A DNA stretch of 64,000 nt from Taibaiella soli. Lineage in GTDB: Bacteria; Bacteroidota; Bacteroidia; Chitinophagales; Chitinophagaceae. Numbering within the stretch: the stretch's first letter is position 1; every line of letters starts with the position of its first letter. Positions 44,679 through 53,002 of this stretch are shown here, piece after piece. Location of the stretch: assembly GCF_003236175.1 (NCBI RefSeq), contig NZ_QKTW01000010.1, forward strand, positions 93,958-157,957, written 5' to 3'. The notes under the pieces are model-generated. The model searched no databases. It was given only the letters and a program-made list of their open reading frames with translations, and had not been told where the DNA came from. The position numbers were made by a program, and so were the translations under genes.

Positions 44679-47089
44679 TATTCACGGATTTGAGCTTGTA
44701 ATTTATTTTTATAAGCCTGCATCAGGTCTTTCATCACTGTTTCGATTTCTATATCGGTCAGTGTGCGGTCCTGAAGCTGGAAGGTGTAACTTAAAGCGTA
44801 AGATTTTTTACCAGCACCGAGTTTTTCACTTTCGAAAACGTCAAACAGATCGAATGACTGAAGGAAAGCAATTTTCTGCTGTTCGGTAATTTTCTTCACC
44901 TCATTATAAGTAACCGCCTTGTCGAGTACAATCGCCAGATCACGCTGTACCGCCGGGAATTTCGGCACTTCGGTATAAACGATTTTATTAGCCGCCGCCG
45001 CAGTCACCCACAAAGTCCAGTTGATCTCTGCGTAGTAAACCGTTTGTTTAATATCAAACTCGTGCAGGCGTTTTGCCGTCACTTCCGAAATGGTAACCAA
45101 TACCTGATTTTTCCATTTCCAGATAGCAGTCAGACTACCGTTCAGTTCTTCATAAGAAAGCTGAGCTGATTTAACCCCGTTTTGCGAAAGCAAAGTCTGG
45201 ATCACACCTTTCAGATAAAAGATATCCGAAGCAAGCGATTTCTGATTCCACTGAGCTGTTTGCATATTACCCGTTGCCCAGATAGCCAGCACCATTTGCT
45301 CATCGTATTTCTCTTCGGATTTGCTGTAAGTCTTACCCAGTTCAAACAACAGCAGATCAGAATTCTTACGGTTCACGTTATAGGAAATCACTTCCAGACC
45401 ACTTTCCAGCATCGCAGGACGCATTACATCCAGCTCATTGCTGAGACTGTTGAGCATGCGCACCAGGTCTGTACGTTCCGGATAGTATTTGCTATTGACG
45501 ATCGAGTTGGTAACGATTTCCTGGAAACCCAGACCACAAAGCTCATCCGCGATCTTCTCACGTTGCTTGCGATCATTTGGCAATGCTTTAGTCAGGGAAA
45601 TATTCAAACGTTCCGGAATGGCTACATTGTCCAAACCATCGATGCGCAGCACTTCTTCAGCGATGTCTGCAGGTTGCAGTACATCTGTTTTGTTGGAAGG
45701 CACGAGCACAGTCAAACCAGCTGCGTCTTCTTTCTCTATCACGAAATTCAGCGCCAGCAAGATTTCTTTGATCGTTGCAGCAGAATAGTCTTTACCGCAA
45801 ACCTTATTAATATATTCGTAAGTGAACGAAACATGCACCGGCTCTAAAGCGCGTGGATATACGTCGATCACATCAGAAGCAATTTTACCACCCGCAATTT
45901 CCGCAATCATTGCAGCTGCACGTTGCAAAGCAGGCAATAAGTTATTGCTATCCACACCTTTCTCAAAATGAGTAGCCGCGTCTGTACGCAGGCCGTGATG
46001 CAGTGAAGTACGACGAATAAACGTTGGGTGGAAATATGCAGATTCGAGGAAAATACGCGTAGTAGCTTCGGAAACACCGCTATTGGCGCCGCCGAATACA
46101 CCAGCGATACACATCCCTTTTTCAGCATCGCAGATCATCAGATCGTGCCCTTGCAGTGTACGTTCTTTATCATCAAGCGTAATGAATTTGCTGCCGTCGG
46201 CTAAAAAGCGCACATGCACTTCGTTTCCGGCAATTTTATCGGCGTCGAAAGCATGCAGCGGCTGACCAAATTCATGCAGCACATAATTGGTAATGTCCAC
46301 TACGTTATTGATCGAACGAACTTCAATCGTATTCAGATATTGTTTCAGCCATTCCGGCGACTCGCCCACTTTTACGTTATCGATGCAAATGCCCATATAA
46401 CGCGGACAGGCTTCCGCTGCTTCTACAAAAACACCCATTTTCATACTTCCCGAAGAAGCAGGCAAAACGATTTCCGGTTGCTTCGGACTTACTTTCACAC
46501 CGCGATGGTGGGTTAAGTACGCACAAATGTCACGCGCCACACCGATATGACTCATCGCATCGGAGCGATTTGGCGTGAGGCCTATATGAACTGCAAAATC
46601 CGGTTCCGGAATGTTAAAATATGTTTTTGCCAGCAGACCAACAGGCGTATCGGGCGGCAATATCAGAATGCCGGCATGACTTTTACCCAGGCCAATTTCG
46701 TCTTCTGCACAGATCATACCTTCGCTATCCGCACCGCGAATCTTTGCTTTTTTGATGAGAAATGGTTCGCCTTCAGTGGGATAAACAGTAGTACCAACCG
46801 TTGCCACCACTACTTTTTGTCCGGCAGCTACATTTGGCGCACCGCATACAATATTCAGCGGGGCTTCTTTGCCCACATTTACAGTTGTAACACTCAGTTT
46901 ATCAGCGTTCGGGTGTCTTTCACAGGTCAGCACTTCACCGATCACCAGCCCTTCCAGGCTTCCTTTTACAGCTTCTACAGTTTCTACAGCTTCTACTTCC
47001 AGACCTATGGATGTCAAAATCCGGCTCAGTTCTGCAACAGGCAATGCCTCGGGCAAGTACTGCTGCAGCCATTTGTACGAAATGATCAT
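44678..47089 (-). CDS. pheT: Phenylalanyl-tRNA synthetase beta subunit
   Basis: The 803-residue subunit has the usual domain order: EMAP-type tRNA-binding domain at about 40-150 (VIGEVLTCERHPNADKL, IVCGAPNVAAGQ), the B3/4 editing region at about 205-400, a B5 domain at about 410-480, the catalytic-like core, and the FDX-ACB anticodon-binding domain at about 705-800 (KFPAVQRDLAIVLDKAV). It charges tRNA-Phe together with PheS, whose gene is not in this window. It begins a four-gene unit with overlapping stop and start codons. Confidence 0.96.
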   Translation of the reverse strand: MIISYKWLQQYLPEALPVAELSRILTSIGLEVEAVETVEAVKGSLEGLVIGEVLTCERHPNADKLSVTTVNVGKEAPLNIVCGAPNVAAGQKVVVATVGTTVYPTEGEPFLIKKAKIRGADSEGMICAEDEIGLGKSHAGILILPPDTPVGLLAKTYFNIPEPDFAVHIGLTPNRSDAMSHIGVARDICAYLTHHRGVKVSPKQPEIVLPASSGSMKMGVFVEAAEACPRYMGICIDNVKVGESPEWLKQYLNTIEVRSINNVVDITNYVLHEFGQPLHAFDADKIAGNEVHVRFLADGSKFITLDDKERTLQGHDLMICDAEKGMCIAGVFGGANSGVSEATTRIFLESAYFHPTFIRRTSLHHGLRTDAATHFEKGVDSNNLLPALQRAAAMIAEIAGGKIASDVIDVYPRALEPVHVSFTYEYINKVCGKDYSAATIKEILLALNFVIEKEDAAGLTVLVPSNKTDVLQPADIAEEVLRIDGLDNVAIPERLNISLTKALPNDRKQREKIADELCGLGFQEIVTNSIVNSKYYPERTDLVRMLNSLSNELDVMRPAMLESGLEVISYNVNRKNSDLLLFELGKTYSKSEEKYDEQMVLAIWATGNMQTAQWNQKSLASDIFYLKGVIQTLLSQNGVKSAQLSYEELNGSLTAIWKWKNQVLVTISEVTAKRLHEFDIKQTVYYAEINWTLWVTAAAANKIVYTEVPKFPAVQRDLAIVLDKAVTYNEVKKITEQQKIAFLQSFDLFDVFESEKLGAGKKSYALSYTFQLQDRTLTDIEIETVMKDLMQAYKNKLQAQIRE

Positions 47090-47499
47090 TTACTCGGGTA
47101 AAATTTTGTGTAAAGATAGCCTTTGGCAATAGGAAAATGAATCGTTTTTATGAAATTCAAGTTTGCCGAAGTTATCAACATTAACTGTGTATAACTATGT
47201 GTAAATCCTGTCAATATTTCCACATCATTGTGAATATAGCCCATAAAAGCCGATCTTCGCGTGAAGAAGTTTGGGGAAAACATGTGGATGGATGGATTAT
47301 AACTATATACTTCCGTTTTTTTTGCACTCTGATTTTTCGATTATACATTAGCCGTTCGGCGCTCGGTTAACCTTCCCTTAATACAGGGTTAACATTGCGG
47401 AAAGCATGCTTTACGGACCGCTTTTTGAACCTGTTTTTACCACTGCACCTGAAACTATAGAAGACACTTACTAACAAACAATTAGATTGTTCATTTACG
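47090..47499. other. Divergent intergenic region between pheT and dnaB
   Basis: The 410-bp gap must hold promoters for both directions, but I cannot point to a clean TAnnTTTG on either strand. It includes a run of TTAACATTAACTGTGTATAACTATGTGTAAATCC and similar AT-rich sequence, and no repeat family recognised elsewhere in the window. Short ORFs in it do not look coding. Confidence 0.5.
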
Positions 47500-49272
47500 A
47501 TGGCAGTAAACATTAAGAAGGATTTTGGACCAGCCAGGAAAACGAAGCCCGATCTCAGCACCCTAGTATATGGCAAAGTTCCGCCGCAAGCCCCTGAACT
47601 GGAAGAAGCAGTTCTCGGCGCAATCATGCTTGAAAAAGACAAGCTGGCGGAAGTATTGGAAATTATACAGAGCGAAGATTGCTTTTATGTAGACGCCAAC
47701 CAGAAAATATACGCCGCCGTTCGCCGCCTTTTTGATAAAGGTATGCCGGTAGATCTCCTCACAGTAACAGAAGAGCTGCGCAAAAGCAACGAACTGGAAA
47801 TTGTAGGTGGCGCTTATTATCTCACCAAACTGACCATGAGCGTGGTTTCCAGTGCGCACGTCGAAGCGCATGCCCGCCTTGTGATGGAAAAATTCATTCA
47901 GCGCGAACTGATCCGCATCTCCGGCTCTGTGATCGCTGATGCTTATGAAGACAGCACAGACGTATTTGATCTCTTAGATAAAGCGGAATCCAACTTATAC
48001 GAAATCACGGACAAACACCTCCGTAAAAACTTTAAGAGCCTCAAGGAAGTAATGGTTCAGACGATCCATGAAATTGAGGAAGCCAAGAATAAAAAAGAAG
48101 ACGTAACCGGCGTTCCAACCGGATTTACGAAACTAGACCAGCTGACTGCCGGTTGGCAGAAAAACGCACTGATCATCGTGGCAGCACGTCCGGCCGTGGG
48201 TAAAACAGCATTTACGCTGAACCTGGCGATGAACGCGGCTATGAATGCCAGCAAACCTTTCCCGATTGCATTCTTCTCCCTTGAGATGGGCGCAGGCGAA
48301 CTTGTAAAAAGGATGCTTGCAGCGGTAACGGAAGTTAGCATGGATGCGATCACAAAAGGTCGTATGCAGGAACACGAATTTGTGCAGCTGACGCAAAGAA
48401 TGAACAAACTGGCGTCTGCCCCGATCTATCTTGATGATCAGGCAGCGCTCAATATCTTCGAATTACGTGCCAAAGCACGCCGTTTGAAGCAAAAACATGA
48501 TATCCAGCTGATCATCATCGATTACCTGCAGCTGATGTCGGCCTCCGTAAATGGCGGCGGTAACCGTGAGCAGGAAATCAGTAAAATCTCCCGCGATCTG
48601 AAATCACTGGCTAAAGAACTGGAAATTCCGATCATCGCGCTGTCTCAGTTGAGTCGTGCGGTAGAATCGCGTAAAGAATCCAAAGTACCACAGCTGAGTG
48701 ATCTTCGTGAATCGGGTGCGATCGAGCAGGATGCGGATATGGTTATGTTCCTCTACCGTCCTGAATATTACGGCATTAATAACGATGCAATGGGCCAGCC
48801 AATTGAAGGTGAAACCCATCTGCATATAGCTAAAAACCGTAGTGGTTCAACCGACACCATTAAAGTGCGCTTTATTAAAGAATACCAGAAATTCGTTGAC
48901 ATGCCGGATGATGACTTCAGTGGTTTCAACAATTTCAGCGGTGGCTTTAATGGTGGCGGCGACTTTAACGGTGGCGCCGGTGGCAACTTCGGCGGTGGCG
49001 GCGGAAACTTTGGTGGCGGTGGCAATAATTTCGGTGGTGGTGGTGGAAACGGTGGTTTTATGCCACAATCAGACAATCCACGTGCCGGCATGAATCCAAG
49101 CCGTGACGCCAGTGATTTCGGTGGTTCTAAAATGTTTATCCCCGGTGGTTTCCAGACTTTACAGTCTAAAGCAAACGATATGAATTGGGACGATGACGAT
49201 CCTTCGATGGGTGGCGGCGCTCCGTTCAAAATGGGAAATAACCGTCCACCGGATGATGATACTCCTTTTTAA
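47500..49272 (+). CDS. dnaB: Replicative DNA helicase with long Gly-rich, acidic-tipped tail
   Basis: The 590-residue DnaB unwinds DNA at the fork. The N-terminal domain (residues 25-130, PPQAPELEEAVLGAIMLE) is normal. The RecA-like domain has Walker A in AARPAVGKTAFTLN, Walker B in IIIDYLQLMS and the family motifs SQLSRAVESR and LRESGAIEQDAD. The core ends near residue 465. About 125 residues follow: a Gly/Asn/Phe repeat region (48915-49065), a polar stretch and an acidic end (MNWDDDDPS, then PPDDDTPF at the very C-terminus). The tail looks like that of SSB proteins. The gene is single, with a terminator after it. Confidence 0.95.
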   Translation: MAVNIKKDFGPARKTKPDLSTLVYGKVPPQAPELEEAVLGAIMLEKDKLAEVLEIIQSEDCFYVDANQKIYAAVRRLFDKGMPVDLLTVTEELRKSNELEIVGGAYYLTKLTMSVVSSAHVEAHARLVMEKFIQRELIRISGSVIADAYEDSTDVFDLLDKAESNLYEITDKHLRKNFKSLKEVMVQTIHEIEEAKNKKEDVTGVPTGFTKLDQLTAGWQKNALIIVAARPAVGKTAFTLNLAMNAAMNASKPFPIAFFSLEMGAGELVKRMLAAVTEVSMDAITKGRMQEHEFVQLTQRMNKLASAPIYLDDQAALNIFELRAKARRLKQKHDIQLIIIDYLQLMSASVNGGGNREQEISKISRDLKSLAKELEIPIIALSQLSRAVESRKESKVPQLSDLRESGAIEQDADMVMFLYRPEYYGINNDAMGQPIEGETHLHIAKNRSGSTDTIKVRFIKEYQKFVDMPDDDFSGFNNFSGGFNGGGDFNGGAGGNFGGGGGNFGGGGNNFGGGGGNGGFMPQSDNPRAGMNPSRDASDFGGSKMFIPGGFQTLQSKANDMNWDDDDPSMGGGAPFKMGNNRPPDDDTPF

Positions 49273-49333
49273 GCTGAAAGCTTAACGCCTAAAGCTCAAC
49301 ACTTCACATTTTGACGCACGCATATTTTTTAAC

Positions 49334-49375
49334 GCTCAAAACACAAAGCCCGACACTGTGTTTTGAGCTTTTTCT
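49334..49375 (+). terminator. Rho-independent terminator of dnaB
   Basis: GCTCAAAACACA (49334-49345) pairs with TGTGTTTTGAGC (49357-49368), followed by TTTTTC. The perfect 12-bp stem lies 62 bp after the dnaB stop. Confidence 0.85.
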
Positions 49376-49528
49376 TTTTGAAACTCAGCTTTAGGCCCTG
49401 AGCTTTAAGTCTTCAAAACAGAACAGTACATATTTTTAATTTAATCTTTGAGTTTCAACTTTACGTCGGGCAGCTTTAGGCATTAAGCGTTAGGCTTTTA
49501 GCTATCTATTGAATTTTGAATTTTGCCT
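49376..49528. repeat. Text-like extragenic repeat (AAGC-TTAGGC-TTAGGC, TTGAATTTTGAATTTTG)
   Basis: The tract GCTTTAGGCATTAAGCGTTAGGC and TGAATTTTGAATTTTGCC (to about 49530) is the same kind of sequence as in 56130-56365, and supports the reading that the latter is extragenic. It is non-coding. Confidence 0.55.
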
Positions 49529-49558
49529 TTTGACTTTATTAAGTATTACGTAAATTTG
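49529..49558 (+). promoter_or_regulatory. Promoter of the cysteine desulfurase gene (TTTG - 18 bp - TAAATTTG)
   Basis: TTTG at 49529-49532 and a perfect TAAATTTG at 49551-49558 give a transcript starting about 25 bases before the ATG at 49590. Confidence 0.7.
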
Positions 49559-49589
49559 TACCCTTTAAAAAAATTACCAATTCGCTAAA

Positions 49590-50723
49590 ATGCACCGTAT
49601 TTATTTCGACAATGCCGCAACTACTGCACTGGCTCCTGAAGTACTGGAAGCCATGATGCCTTTCCTCACTGAAAAGTTTGGTAATCCTTCGTCCATTTAT
49701 TCTTACGGGCGAGAGAGCAAGATGGCAATTGAAGCGGCTCGTAAAACGGTAGCACGCATTCTGAATTGCAACCCGGGTGAAATTTTCTTCACTTCAGGTG
49801 GTACAGAAAGCAGCAATACGGCAATCAATGCGTCCGTAAATGATCTTGGCTGCAAACACATTATCACTTCTCCGATCGAACACCATGCAACGCTGCATAC
49901 GGTAGAAAACCTGGAGAAAAAAGGCATCGTACGCCTCAGCATCGTAAAGCTGACAGATAAAGGCCATATCGATATGGCAGACCTGGAAAGTCTGCTGGCG
50001 AACAGTCCGGAAAAAACGCTGGTAACACTGATGCATGCCAACAATGAAGTGGGCAATATCCTTGACATTCAGGCGGTAGGTGAACTATGTAAAAAATACG
50101 ACGCGATCTTCCACAGCGATACGGTACAAACAGTGGGTCACTACCCTTTTGATCTGAAAAACACTTACGTTCATTTTATTAATGGCGCAGGACATAAATT
50201 CCACGGTCCAAAAGGCGTTGGCATTCTGTACGTAAATGAAAACATTCAGATCAAACCATTAATCAACGGCGGTTCACAGGAACGTAACATGCGTGCCGGT
50301 ACTGAAAACCTTTATGGCATCGTTGGTTTTGCGAAGGCTCTGGAAATGGCTACAGAACATTATAACAACGATAGTGAATACATCCGTGGACTGAAATCTT
50401 ACATGGCAGAACAACTGACGCACACATTTGCGGGCGTTAGCTGCAACGGTGATACCAACGGTCGTAGCCTGTACACGGTATTAAATGTGTCATTCCCGAA
50501 AACAGACAAAACGGACATGCTGCTTTTCAATCTGGATATGGCCGGCATCTGCGTAAGCGGCGGCAGCGCCTGCAGCAGCGGAGCAAGTTCTGTAAGCCAC
50601 GTAATCAAAGCTTTGTACAACGGTAAATCTGAAACGATGGTGCCAATCCGTTTTTCTTTCTCTAAACAAAACACGAAAGAAGAGGTGGATGCTGTCATTG
50701 AAAAGTTAAAAGACCTGATTTAA
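49590..50723 (+). CDS. iscS: Cysteine desulfurase (NifS/IscS type)
   Basis: The 377-residue PLP enzyme takes sulfur from cysteine for Fe-S clusters and thiolated tRNA. The start YFDNAATTALAPEV, the PLP-binding His and Ser region (THHE-like: SPIEHHATLHT), the PLP Lys in GAGHKFHGPKG and the catalytic Cys in SGGSACSSGAS are all present. The length is slightly under IscS (404). It stands alone with its own promoter and terminator, and no isc or suf partner is in the window, so group I or II membership cannot be settled beyond the Cys loop. Confidence 0.94.
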   Translation: MHRIYFDNAATTALAPEVLEAMMPFLTEKFGNPSSIYSYGRESKMAIEAARKTVARILNCNPGEIFFTSGGTESSNTAINASVNDLGCKHIITSPIEHHATLHTVENLEKKGIVRLSIVKLTDKGHIDMADLESLLANSPEKTLVTLMHANNEVGNILDIQAVGELCKKYDAIFHSDTVQTVGHYPFDLKNTYVHFINGAGHKFHGPKGVGILYVNENIQIKPLINGGSQERNMRAGTENLYGIVGFAKALEMATEHYNNDSEYIRGLKSYMAEQLTHTFAGVSCNGDTNGRSLYTVLNVSFPKTDKTDMLLFNLDMAGICVSGGSACSSGASSVSHVIKALYNGKSETMVPIRFSFSKQNTKEEVDAVIEKLKDLI

Positions 50724-50742
50724 TACATTTTTAAAAATAGCC

Positions 50743-50784
50743 AAAAGCCGTCCCCACAGCGATTGTTGGGACGGCTTTTTTTAT
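50743..50784 (+). terminator. Rho-independent terminator of the cysteine desulfurase gene
   Basis: AGCCGTCCC / GGGACGGCT with a T7 run, 20 bp after the stop codon. Its 3' end touches the stop codon of a small minus-strand Cys-rich frame. Confidence 0.9.
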
Positions 50785-50963
50785 GCTTTAGCAGGGAAAC
50801 AATCCTCACAATTTCCGCAAGGATTGTTTAATGAAATGCAATGTTGATATGGCTTACAGCAGCAATAAAATATAGATGGAATGGTTAATGTAAATGTCCG
50901 TTGAATAATTATCCCCCGCAACGTGAGAAATAGCAGCACTATCCGGTATTTTTCACGGGACAT
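50781..50963 (-). CDS. Doubtful small Cys-rich frame
   Basis: A minus-strand frame of about 60 codons (internal ATG at 50963) ends in a Cys-rich segment: FYCCCKPYQHC, then NPCGNCEDCFP. Seven Cys fall in the last 29 residues. The final motif resembles zinc or Fe-S Cys clusters such as PCGNCDxC in RecQ-type helicases, so it could be the end of a lost gene, or a small metal-binding peptide. There is no clear promoter or start. Confidence 0.3.
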   Translation of the reverse strand: MSREKYRIVLLFLTLRGIIIQRTFTLTIPSIFYCCCKPYQHCISLNNPCGNCEDCFPAKA

Positions 50964-51028
50964 TATACACGTTTGCTTTTCTAGAAAACATCCTGCACTT
51001 TTACAATACAAACCAACCACAAACACAC

Positions 51029-51829
51029 ATGTCTATGACTCTGGCCATGACGGCCTCCCAAACGAATGCAGCAAAGTCAGATTTTGCGAACCGCTATTAT
51101 GTATCCGGTACTGGTGATACAAACTTCAGCAGCCAGTTTAGTGTATTATGGGATGATTTCTATTTTGCCGTACAGCAAATCATCTTTGCCCTGGGTTGTG
51201 ACGAAAAAGACGTGGTCCTTCAGTTCTTTCACCGTTATGATGCCAGTGCCCAATCCTGGTTTCTGACCATGGGCGGCGGCGTGATGAATGGTACTCCTGT
51301 AACGAAAGTCGGCAATGACAACGTTTATAACATAACCCCGGGTGATGTACGTTATGATCTGAGCAACGACGGCGTTAACCCTTCTTCGTTTGACGGAACG
51401 TACGCTGACGATTATTTTGACAATTTCTATTATCGTCCGCTCGACACTACCTACCTTCCATTAAGCGCAGATACCAGCCACACCACTTATGTAACGTCTG
51501 TTACTTTTGACTGGCTGAAAGAAATTTACCAGCTTTATCTAGACAATTTACCGACAACACCGGCAACCATCAATCTGGTTTTTGCGAGCATTTCATATGA
51601 TTGTCCACAACCAGGCAATCCTTACAGCAATGTAGAATGGCCGCACTCCATTTGTATGTTTATAAACATAGACGGCGATGACGCTTTAGACAATTCACCT
51701 GCGCCTATAGGTGCTATGTTTAAAATGCGCGCAGCCGATTGCGGCACTAATCAGCCGCCAATGATACTTCAATACATTATGCCAACTGCATTAACCGCAA
51801 CGCAAGGCGAGAAACCGGTAGTGGGATAA
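51029..51829 (+). CDS. Unknown 266-residue protein paired with a 7-helix membrane protein
   Basis: The protein is soluble, acidic and beta-rich (FSVLWDDFYFAVQQIIFALGCDEKD, GDVRYDLSNDGVNP, SICMFINIDGDDALD), with no signal peptide. Its Asp-rich segments could bind calcium. No family is recognised. The stop codon overlaps the start of the membrane-protein gene (TAATG at 51827-51831), so the two are translated together. It is preceded by the cysteine desulfurase terminator and a 240-bp gap. Confidence 0.65.
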   Translation: MSMTLAMTASQTNAAKSDFANRYYVSGTGDTNFSSQFSVLWDDFYFAVQQIIFALGCDEKDVVLQFFHRYDASAQSWFLTMGGGVMNGTPVTKVGNDNVYNITPGDVRYDLSNDGVNPSSFDGTYADDYFDNFYYRPLDTTYLPLSADTSHTTYVTSVTFDWLKEIYQLYLDNLPTTPATINLVFASISYDCPQPGNPYSNVEWPHSICMFINIDGDDALDNSPAPIGAMFKMRAADCGTNQPPMILQYIMPTALTATQGEKPVVG

Positions 51830-52515
51830 TGAACTGGATATTCTACAGCAAGATATTTCTCCTGATATTGGAGTCTATTGCTTTTGTGACAGCATTGTGT
51901 ACTTTCAAGTACCACAATGCTGTCTTTCGTTTATTCTTTTTTGACTTGCTGTTCATTTTTCTGCTAGAGCATGCCGGCATGATTGTTGGTGAGATTTCGC
52001 CGAACTCAAGGTTTACCCATTCTATATCGAATCTTTTCCTGCTCGCAGAAATTCCGATCATTTATCTCTGTGCCCTGAAACTAATTCCCAGTCATTTTTT
52101 CCAGCGGCTGGCAAGCGTTAGCATCGCTCTGTTTTTAGTGCTCTGGGTGAAAAACGCGTACGAGAGTAAATTTTTTATACTCCCGACATTCCCGACGATG
52201 CCTTTTCTCTTCGGATCGATTTTTGCACTGATTATTTTCCTAGTCATTCTCATCCGCATGATTGGCCGAGATAACATCTTCAAGCAACCGCTGTTCTACT
52301 TCAGCCTGGGCATGCTGATTTTCTACGGCTGTACGATACCCTACATCGGCGTGGTTAACTATTTTGTAAAAAAAGACAACAACATTCTGCTCAAACTCGT
52401 GCAGATACTTTTCGTAAGCAATTACATCCGTTATTCTCTTTTTGCGATTTCCTATATCGTTCTGGCACGCCAGCAAAAAGCAAGAAAATTGCAGGAAACA
52501 ATCGCGACAGCCTAG
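51829..52515 (+). CDS. Seven-helix membrane protein of unknown function
   Basis: The 228-residue protein is almost entirely membrane: about seven segments (near 5-24, 32-52, 64-82, 90-108, 122-141, 152-171, 190-212) and a short basic C-terminus (RQQKARKLQE). Such seven-helix sensors are often fused to or paired with kinases in Bacteroidota; here the partner is the soluble unknown protein upstream, with an overlapping TAATG. No enzymatic motif is seen. Confidence 0.7.
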   Translation: MNWIFYSKIFLLILESIAFVTALCTFKYHNAVFRLFFFDLLFIFLLEHAGMIVGEISPNSRFTHSISNLFLLAEIPIIYLCALKLIPSHFFQRLASVSIALFLVLWVKNAYESKFFILPTFPTMPFLFGSIFALIIFLVILIRMIGRDNIFKQPLFYFSLGMLIFYGCTIPYIGVVNYFVKKDNNILLKLVQILFVSNYIRYSLFAISYIVLARQQKARKLQETIATA

Positions 52516-52555
52516 TGAAAATGACCGGAAACAACAAGAAAATTGCGACAAAATA

Positions 52556-52867
52556 TTAGCCGAAAATATCGGTGGAAACATCAACCGTTTTCATTATTTC
52601 TACTTTGTGCGAATGGCCGATATCGCTTGCGTCCCTTCTTTCCTGGAATAATTTAAACGAGGGTACGGCAAGGATTTGTTTTTGCGCCGCTTCATTTTGA
52701 TAGTGTGCTAAATGGAGAAAGGTTTTTCCGTCTTCCAATAAGTATACGTTGTAGCGAAACGGAACATGCTTCATTTCTTTAAAATCCTGCATAAATCCAT
52801 TGATGTTTTCCAGGTTCTGCTGAACGAATTCGGATTTTACTGTGTAAGTTACTTTTACGGTTATCAT
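52556..52867 (-). CDS. Small ABM-like (antibiotic biosynthesis monooxygenase fold) protein
   Basis: The 103-residue protein looks like a dimeric alpha/beta-barrel (ABM/quinol monooxygenase-like) protein: TVKVTYTVKSEFVQQNLENI, then RYNVYLLEDGKTFLHLAHYQNEAAQKQILAV. Such proteins act as small monooxygenases or simply as binding modules. No active-site residue can be identified. It stands alone. Confidence 0.65.
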   Translation of the reverse strand: MITVKVTYTVKSEFVQQNLENINGFMQDFKEMKHVPFRYNVYLLEDGKTFLHLAHYQNEAAQKQILAVPSFKLFQERRDASDIGHSHKVEIMKTVDVSTDIFG

Positions 52868-53002
52868 ATCTGATCATTTTACTTGATGAACGTTTCGATA
52901 CTATAACAAACGAATGCCCGGAAACAGGACAAAGAATGTCCGGAAATGATCAATATTTTTTTCGCCTTGTTTGGCGTTCACCGCTGCAAGAACCAAACGC
53001 CG

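Noticed and set aside
45182-45847. 221-codon frame antisense to pheT
   Set aside because: Shadow frame; pheT is complete on the other strand.
48915-49229. Reverse-strand Pro-rich frame opposite the dnaB tail
   Set aside because: It is simply the complement of the Gly-rich codons of dnaB.
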